This document shows positions 60,012-64,000 of a stretch of 64,000 nucleotides of DNA, one piece after another (positions within the stretch are counted from its first letter, which is position 1; the number at the start of each line of letters is the position of its first letter). Location of the stretch: assembly GCA_031399065.1 (NCBI GenBank), contig JANNOM010000070.1:100846-164845 (forward strand), read 5' to 3'. A model generated the notes under the pieces. The model did not search any database. It worked only from the letters and a program-made list of their open reading frames with translations, and had not been told where the DNA came from. The translations under genes were made by a program, and so were the position numbers. Origin of the DNA: JADCRZ01 sp031399065 (lineage in GTDB: Bacteria > Bacteroidota > Bacteroidia > Chitinophagales > Chitinophagaceae).

Positions 60012-61538
60012 TTACCATGATAATATCCCTCCAAAATACAGCCTCATCTTTTCAAAAAATACAGCCGAAACGCGCTCATACTCTCCCTGATCATCTCCAA
60101 AGTACTGATCGTTCCAGGAACCCATACCTCCAAATACATTGGCATAATTAATTGCCATCAGACCTTTGACCGCGTTCCAATCCCACCCCAGCGAATGCAG
60201 ATCCGTAATATAATAGTGCCGCTCGAAGACCGTGATCGCATGTTCTGAAAAGGATTGTTGCAGAAGTTCGGTTTTTCTTTTGTCCAGCTCCTGGCCATCG
60301 CCTGATGGAGGTGCGAATGCGTCGCTCATTGCGAAACGGGCTAGTTTAAACGCTTCTGTAAAAGGAGTCTCCATCCTCTCGGAGAAATCTTTTATGGTAT
60401 CCAGTGCTTCCAGGAATTCCTGCCTGACTACCGATGGATCGGGAGAAAGGGGTAGAATCAAATCGGGAAATGATTCAAAGTAATTATAACGCCAGGGTTG
60501 TTTGGGAAAATCAAGCAGCCACCTGTCCTGCGACCGGCCCCTGATGATACCTCTCCGCTGTTCCAGCTCGTCGGGGCCGAAAGCAGTTGACAGCGTACCG
60601 GGGATAACAGGGAAAACATTTTGCTCGGTACAGACCGTTGCAATGCCGAAGCACACGGCAGATGCAGTCCGCTGCAGGTCTTCCGGAGAAAGAGCGCGAA
60701 GAAAAGATGGCCATCCGGCATCCTGTGGCTTTATCTTATTATCCGGAAATACCTGATTCAGTTCTTTGTTCACTTCGAGATGTATCAGATCCTCGGAAGG
60801 CTGAGCATTCAATAGTTGTATAATCTCGCCCGGCGTTACGGGCCTCAAGGTATACAACGTTATGAAGTCCTTATTTGGAAGAGAAAAAAGCGGCTGGGGT
60901 TTATAAAACGCATGTTTCAGCGATTCATGGATAACAAAAGGCACTTCGTCCAGTACTGCCTCGATCTGCAATTCGTCTATCAGCCTTCCTGCCATGTGGT
61001 CGAACACCGCTATGCCCTCTGATGTCAGTAAGTAATCAGCGATGTCTGTAAGCGGTATTTCCGGACGGCTGTTTAAACTATTGGATTCATTAATCAGTTC
61101 ACCGATCCTTTGCCAACGATTTTCCGCAAGTGGCTGCTCATTCACTACTGTAATAAACGCAGCGGCCTCCAGTATATGACAGGGGCTTGAGCTGGTGAGC
61201 AAAGCAAAGTTAAATGTTGCCTCTCTTGTAATAACACGCAATATATAATCGGTATTACCTGCAAACGCTGCGGCCTGGTGAAGAAGTAAACCTGGCTGCT
61301 GCGGGGCGGCATAAATGCAATCGATACGGGTTATAACCAGTTCCCGTAACCAGCTAATCCAGTCTGTGTACGCAAGGTTTTCTTCATGGCGCATACCACC
61401 TAAACCAACGGTTCCGGGTTCGAAGGGCGTGTCCAAGTTATACGATTGCTTAACCATGTTCAGTATACCGGGTAACTGGTCGCCGGAAGCGCGCAGGATG
61501 CCGGATGTCACCAGGAGTATGTGATCGGTTTGAGTCAT
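60012..61538 (-). CDS. protein of unknown function, 508 residues
   Basis: Not recognised. The ATG at 61538 (MTQTDHILLVTSGILRASGD) is preferred to one 8 codons upstream. No signal peptide or membrane helix is present, so it is probably cytoplasmic. The N-terminal part is rich in short helices (LLVTSGILRASGDQLPGILNMVKQSYNL, AYTDWISWLRELVITRIDCIYA). Middle segments such as TLYTLRPVTPGEIIQLLN and SEDLIHLEVNKELNQVF resemble small alpha/beta units. The C-terminal part is aromatic (HYYITDLHSLGWDWNAVKGLMAINYANVFGGMGSWNDQYFGDD). Codon use looks like that of its neighbours. It is convergent with the ankyrin gene and divergent from the aldo/keto reductase gene. Confidence 0.75.
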   Translation of the reverse strand: MTQTDHILLVTSGILRASGDQLPGILNMVKQSYNLDTPFEPGTVGLGGMRHEENLAYTDWISWLRELVITRIDCIYAAPQQPGLLLHQAAAFAGNTDYILRVITREATFNFALLTSSSPCHILEAAAFITVVNEQPLAENRWQRIGELINESNSLNSRPEIPLTDIADYLLTSEGIAVFDHMAGRLIDELQIEAVLDEVPFVIHESLKHAFYKPQPLFSLPNKDFITLYTLRPVTPGEIIQLLNAQPSEDLIHLEVNKELNQVFPDNKIKPQDAGWPSFLRALSPEDLQRTASAVCFGIATVCTEQNVFPVIPGTLSTAFGPDELEQRRGIIRGRSQDRWLLDFPKQPWRYNYFESFPDLILPLSPDPSVVRQEFLEALDTIKDFSERMETPFTEAFKLARFAMSDAFAPPSGDGQELDKRKTELLQQSFSEHAITVFERHYYITDLHSLGWDWNAVKGLMAINYANVFGGMGSWNDQYFGDDQGEYERVSAVFFEKMRLYFGGILSW

Positions 61539-61725
61539 GGGGTAAAAATACATAATAAACATTCTCTACCTAACGGAGCCCTGTATTTATATACCAGTTG
61601 CCGGCAGTTGATCCGGTGCAGAAGCCGGGCTTTATAATTAATTCCCTGATCTGGATACAACAACAAGAGATTTGGTTATCTGTTATACGCGGCAAGGACT
61701 GACATTTGCTTACATAAAAACAAAA

Positions 61726-62736
61726 ATGATGAAAAAAGACATGATAAAGTTAGGTAATGAAGGATTGATGGTTCCTAAAATTGGGTTGGGGTGCATGGGC
61801 ATGACCGGTATAGCCGACTTCGACATCTACGGAAAAGCGGACGAGAAAGAAGCTATAGCCACCATTCATCGTTCCTTAGAACTCGGTGGCAACTTTTTAG
61901 ACACGGCTGATTTGTATGGCCCGTTAAAAAATGAAAGACTGATTGCCAAAGCGATTAGAGGTAACCGGCACCAGTATATTATCGCCAGTAAATTTGGTTA
62001 TGAAATAGACGATCATGAAAACCTGACCTGGAACTACAATGGCTCTAAAGCCTATGTAAAAAAGGCGATTGAGCGTTCATTGAAGAATCTTGAAACTGAC
62101 TATATAGATATCTATTATCTACACAGATTAGACCCAGCTACGCCCATTGAAGAAACAGTAGGTGCTATGGCAGAACTCGTGAAAGAAGGCAAAATAGGTT
62201 ATATCGGACTTTCAGAAGTATCTTCGGAAATAATAATCAAAGCACACCATGTACACCCGTTAACGGCTGTTCAGACTGAATATTCACTGTTCGAAAGGGG
62301 TGTAGAGGACGCAGGAATATTAAAAACACTGGCAGATCTTCATATTGGATTTGTCGCCTATTCACCGTTGGGAAGAGGTTTTTTGACCGGTGAAATTAAA
62401 ACTCCCGATGATTTTAAAGAAGGGGATTTTAGAAAATCTACTCCGCGGTTTACCGGAGAAAACTTTGACAATAACATAGCACTTGTTAAAGAAATAGAAA
62501 AAATGGCTGCTGCCAAAGAGATCACGCCCTCTCAATTGGCCATCGCCTGGGTAATTAACAAAGGGCATGTTCCCATCCCTGGTACCAAGCGTGTGAAATA
62601 TGTAGAGCAAAATATGGCATCGGCGGACATTGTTCTCACGAAGGCGGAGATGGATAAGATCGACGAAATAATGCCGCTGGGACTGCAAACCGGTGCCAGG
62701 TACGATGAAGTAAGTATGCAAGGTATCTATCAATAA
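61726..62736 (+). CDS. aldo/keto reductase
   Basis: 336 residues from the ATG at 61726; the open frame starts 18 codons earlier but that part is not protein-like. The (alpha/beta)8 barrel has the family catalytic tetrad: Asp and Tyr in FLDTADLYGP, Lys in IIASKFGYE, His in DIYYLHRLDP. Other signatures: VPKIGLGCMGMTG, LIAKAIRG, KIGYIGLSEVSSEII, VQTEYSLFERGVED, FVAYSPLGRGFLTGEI and IPIPGTKRVKYVEQNMASADI. It reduces aldehydes or ketones with NADPH. The AraC-family gene that follows on the same strand is a typical partner or regulator. Confidence 0.93.
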   Translation: MMKKDMIKLGNEGLMVPKIGLGCMGMTGIADFDIYGKADEKEAIATIHRSLELGGNFLDTADLYGPLKNERLIAKAIRGNRHQYIIASKFGYEIDDHENLTWNYNGSKAYVKKAIERSLKNLETDYIDIYYLHRLDPATPIEETVGAMAELVKEGKIGYIGLSEVSSEIIIKAHHVHPLTAVQTEYSLFERGVEDAGILKTLADLHIGFVAYSPLGRGFLTGEIKTPDDFKEGDFRKSTPRFTGENFDNNIALVKEIEKMAAAKEITPSQLAIAWVINKGHVPIPGTKRVKYVEQNMASADIVLTKAEMDKIDEIMPLGLQTGARYDEVSMQGIYQ

Positions 62737-62746
62737 CTTTAAACAG

Positions 62747-62784
62747 ATGGGCAGGATAATACGTTAAACGATCATCCTGCCCAT
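62747..62784 (+). terminator. hairpin between the aldo/keto reductase and AraC genes
   Basis: Perfect 11-bp arms ATGGGCAGGAT/ATCCTGCCCAT (62747-62757 and 62774-62784) with a 16-base loop. No T-run follows on the plus strand, so it is likely to be a weak terminator or a processing hairpin. Confidence 0.5.
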
Positions 62785-62798
62785 ATTAAAATACAAAG

Positions 62799-63719
62799 AT
62801 GAAAACATCGCCTGCAATGCCGAATAGAGTTAATTCCGTATCCGAATTACATACCCTACTGTCACTGCCCCGTCCCCAGCATCCACTGGTAAGCCTGGTG
62901 CGGTTCGAAGATATAAAACCAGGTATCGATAGCAATCAAACGGGCACTATTCTCGACTTTTATACCATAGCGGTCAAAAAGGGTTTTAAAGGGAAAATGA
63001 AATATGGCCAACGCTATTATGACTTCGATGCAGGCATTTTATCATTTATAGCACCGGAACAGTTAGTAAAGGAACCTTTGCCAGACGACTATCCGCCTTC
63101 CGGATGGGCACTGTTTGTGCATCCTGATTTTTTAAGAAGTTATCCGTTAAGCAAAGCGATTAAAAACTATGGCTATTTTTCTTATGATGTAAATGAGGCT
63201 TTGCATCTTTCGGAAAAAGAAGAATCCATTATTGAAGATATTGTACAAAACATTGAAAGGGAGTATCATTCCAATCTCGATAATTATAGCCAGGATGTAA
63301 TGGTTTCCAATATAGAACTGCTGCTTAACTATGCTAATCGCTTTTACAACAGGCAGTTTATAACACGTAAGCATGTAATTCATGACCTGCTGACTGATAT
63401 GGAAAACTTATTAGATGATTATTTTAATAGCGAAGATTTACAAAAGTCGGGCATACCGACTGTTAAATACCTATCTGGCAAGCTGAATATTTCCCCTAAT
63501 TATTTAGGTGATATGCTCCGCTCGCTTACAGGAAAAAGCACACAGGAACATATACATGAGAAACTGATTGAAAAAGCAAAGGAAGCTCTTACCGGAACTT
63601 CTTTATCTGTCAGCGAAATAGCCTATCAGCTTGGTTTTGGTTATCCCCAGTCGTTTAGTAAATTATTCAAAAACAAAACAAAGGTTTCTCCCGTCAATTA
63701 CCGTAATAATTTTAATTAG
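62799..63719 (+). CDS. AraC-family transcriptional regulator
   Basis: 306 residues. The N-terminal cupin-like sensing part includes IKPGIDSNQTGTILDFYTIAVKKGFKGKMKYGQRYYDFDAGILSFIAPEQLV. The C-terminal double helix-turn-helix is GIPTVKYLSGKLNISPNYLGDMLRSLTGKSTQEHIHEKLIEKAKEALTGTSLSVSEIAYQLGFGYPQSFSKLFKNKTKVSPVNYR. Probably activates the aldo/keto reductase gene upstream; no operator was identified. Confidence 0.94.
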   Translation: MKTSPAMPNRVNSVSELHTLLSLPRPQHPLVSLVRFEDIKPGIDSNQTGTILDFYTIAVKKGFKGKMKYGQRYYDFDAGILSFIAPEQLVKEPLPDDYPPSGWALFVHPDFLRSYPLSKAIKNYGYFSYDVNEALHLSEKEESIIEDIVQNIEREYHSNLDNYSQDVMVSNIELLLNYANRFYNRQFITRKHVIHDLLTDMENLLDDYFNSEDLQKSGIPTVKYLSGKLNISPNYLGDMLRSLTGKSTQEHIHEKLIEKAKEALTGTSLSVSEIAYQLGFGYPQSFSKLFKNKTKVSPVNYRNNFN

Positions 63720-63808
63720 TCCCTGCTATGGTATCAGGAATAATTACGCTTCGATTATGTACACTATTGTATTTAAAAGTATACTGCTTTAAATATCATC
63801 ATAAACCG

Positions 63809-63850
63809 ACAGGGTGGAAGATAAAATTATCCTATCTCCCACCCTGTTAT
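63809..63850. terminator. bidirectional terminator-like hairpin
   Basis: Arms ACAGGGTGG/CCACCCTGT (63809-63817 and 63839-63847) with an inner GATAA/TTATC pairing, between two convergent genes. A TTATTATTA tail lies on the plus side. It may serve both transcripts. Confidence 0.6.
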
Positions 63851-63852
63851 TA

Positions 63853-64000
63853 TTACTGAACTCTGGAAGTAAACTCCACTGATATATCGGTATTGGATTT
63901 GGGACTGTCCACCGCGTCGGCCAATACTTTACCCGGAGGATTTCCCGGGTAGTGGCGCAGGGTTACCGTTACGCTCCCTGTAGCCGAAGTACCGGTTGTC
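63853..64000 (-). CDS. C-terminal end of a gene entering from the right edge, unknown
   Basis: 48 codons are visible in the minus-strand frame ending in TAA at 63853-63855: TTGTSATGSVTVTLRHYPGN, then PPGKVLADAVDSPKSNTDIS and VEFTSRVQ. The alternating beta-type pattern suggests an exported or lipoprotein beta domain, but the family cannot be named from this piece. The convergent terminator hairpin to its left supports a real 3' end. Confidence 0.6.
   Translation of the reverse strand, partial: TTGTSATGSVTVTLRHYPGNPPGKVLADAVDSPKSNTDISVEFTSRVQ

Noticed and set aside
1..64000. CRISPR arrays, insertion sequences, transposases, integrases or prophage genes
   Set aside because: None were seen. Short repeats found are operator- or terminator-like, and no transposase-like protein is encoded.

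Overview
The window comes from a member of the Bacteroidota, most likely the family Chitinophagaceae. The evidence is three SusC/SusD pairs, an ECF-sigma/FecR pair next to an STN-bearing SusC, lipoboxes of Bacteroidota type, many Tat- or Sec-exported sugar enzymes, and a TAnnTTTG-type promoter in front of ssrA. No insertion sequence, CRISPR array, rRNA or tRNA was seen. Most of the window is glycan or polymer utilisation DNA; the last 9 kb is housekeeping and stress genes.

Region 1 (1-10.4 kb): ECF sigma factor, FecR anti-sigma, STN-type SusC, SusD, cyanophycinase and a cut-off isoaspartyl peptidase all point leftwards. The last two are the known successive steps of cyanophycin breakdown, so this may be an outer-membrane uptake locus for a beta-linked Asp polymer or peptide. 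Two divergent SMP-30-like beta-propeller genes and a small unknown protein follow.

Region 2 (10.5-27.3 kb): a cell-envelope polysaccharide locus on the minus strand with a GH94/GH36-like (alpha/alpha)6 protein, GH36 alpha-galactosidase, GH105-like hydrolase, heparinase II/III-family lyase, beta-helix protein, Tat-exported Gfo/Idh/MocA oxidoreductase and exported sugar isomerase. A divergent DUF1080 protein lies beside it. Two dead gene ends (15240-15674) show that the locus has lost genes. It is flanked by an unusual one-protein regulator (23750-26263): periplasmic N-terminal and LamG domains, one membrane helix, and a cytoplasmic SARP-like DNA-binding part.

Region 3 (27.4-43.7 kb): LacI regulator, NagX-like membrane acetyltransferase, SusD/SusC, anmK, DeoR regulator, DUF4397 lipoprotein, SusD/SusC, murQ. 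AnmK and MurQ act in series on anhydro-MurNAc, so both SusCD pairs probably serve uptake of peptidoglycan fragments. The two divergent susC/kinase-or-etherase promoter regions share a conserved motif.

Region 4 (43.9-55 kb): a GH39-like hydrolase plus exported heparinase-family lyase operon, a divergent IclR regulator, and a six-gene translationally coupled operon (SSS symporter, SDR, RraA-like, cytoplasmic heparinase-like lyase, VOC protein, Zn-dependent dehydrogenase). A 15-bp palindrome TTCAAWWTWATTGAA occurs twice before the IclR gene and once before the symporter, which ties the two operons into one probable regulon for uronate-type oligosaccharides.

Region 5 (55-64 kb): MutS-like membrane ATPase, tmRNA (ssrA) with terminator, a scar of broken genes including a DoxX-family remnant, Crp/Fnr regulator, exported RidA-like protein, ankyrin protein, a large unrecognised protein, aldo/keto reductase, AraC regulator, and the end of another gene running in from the right.
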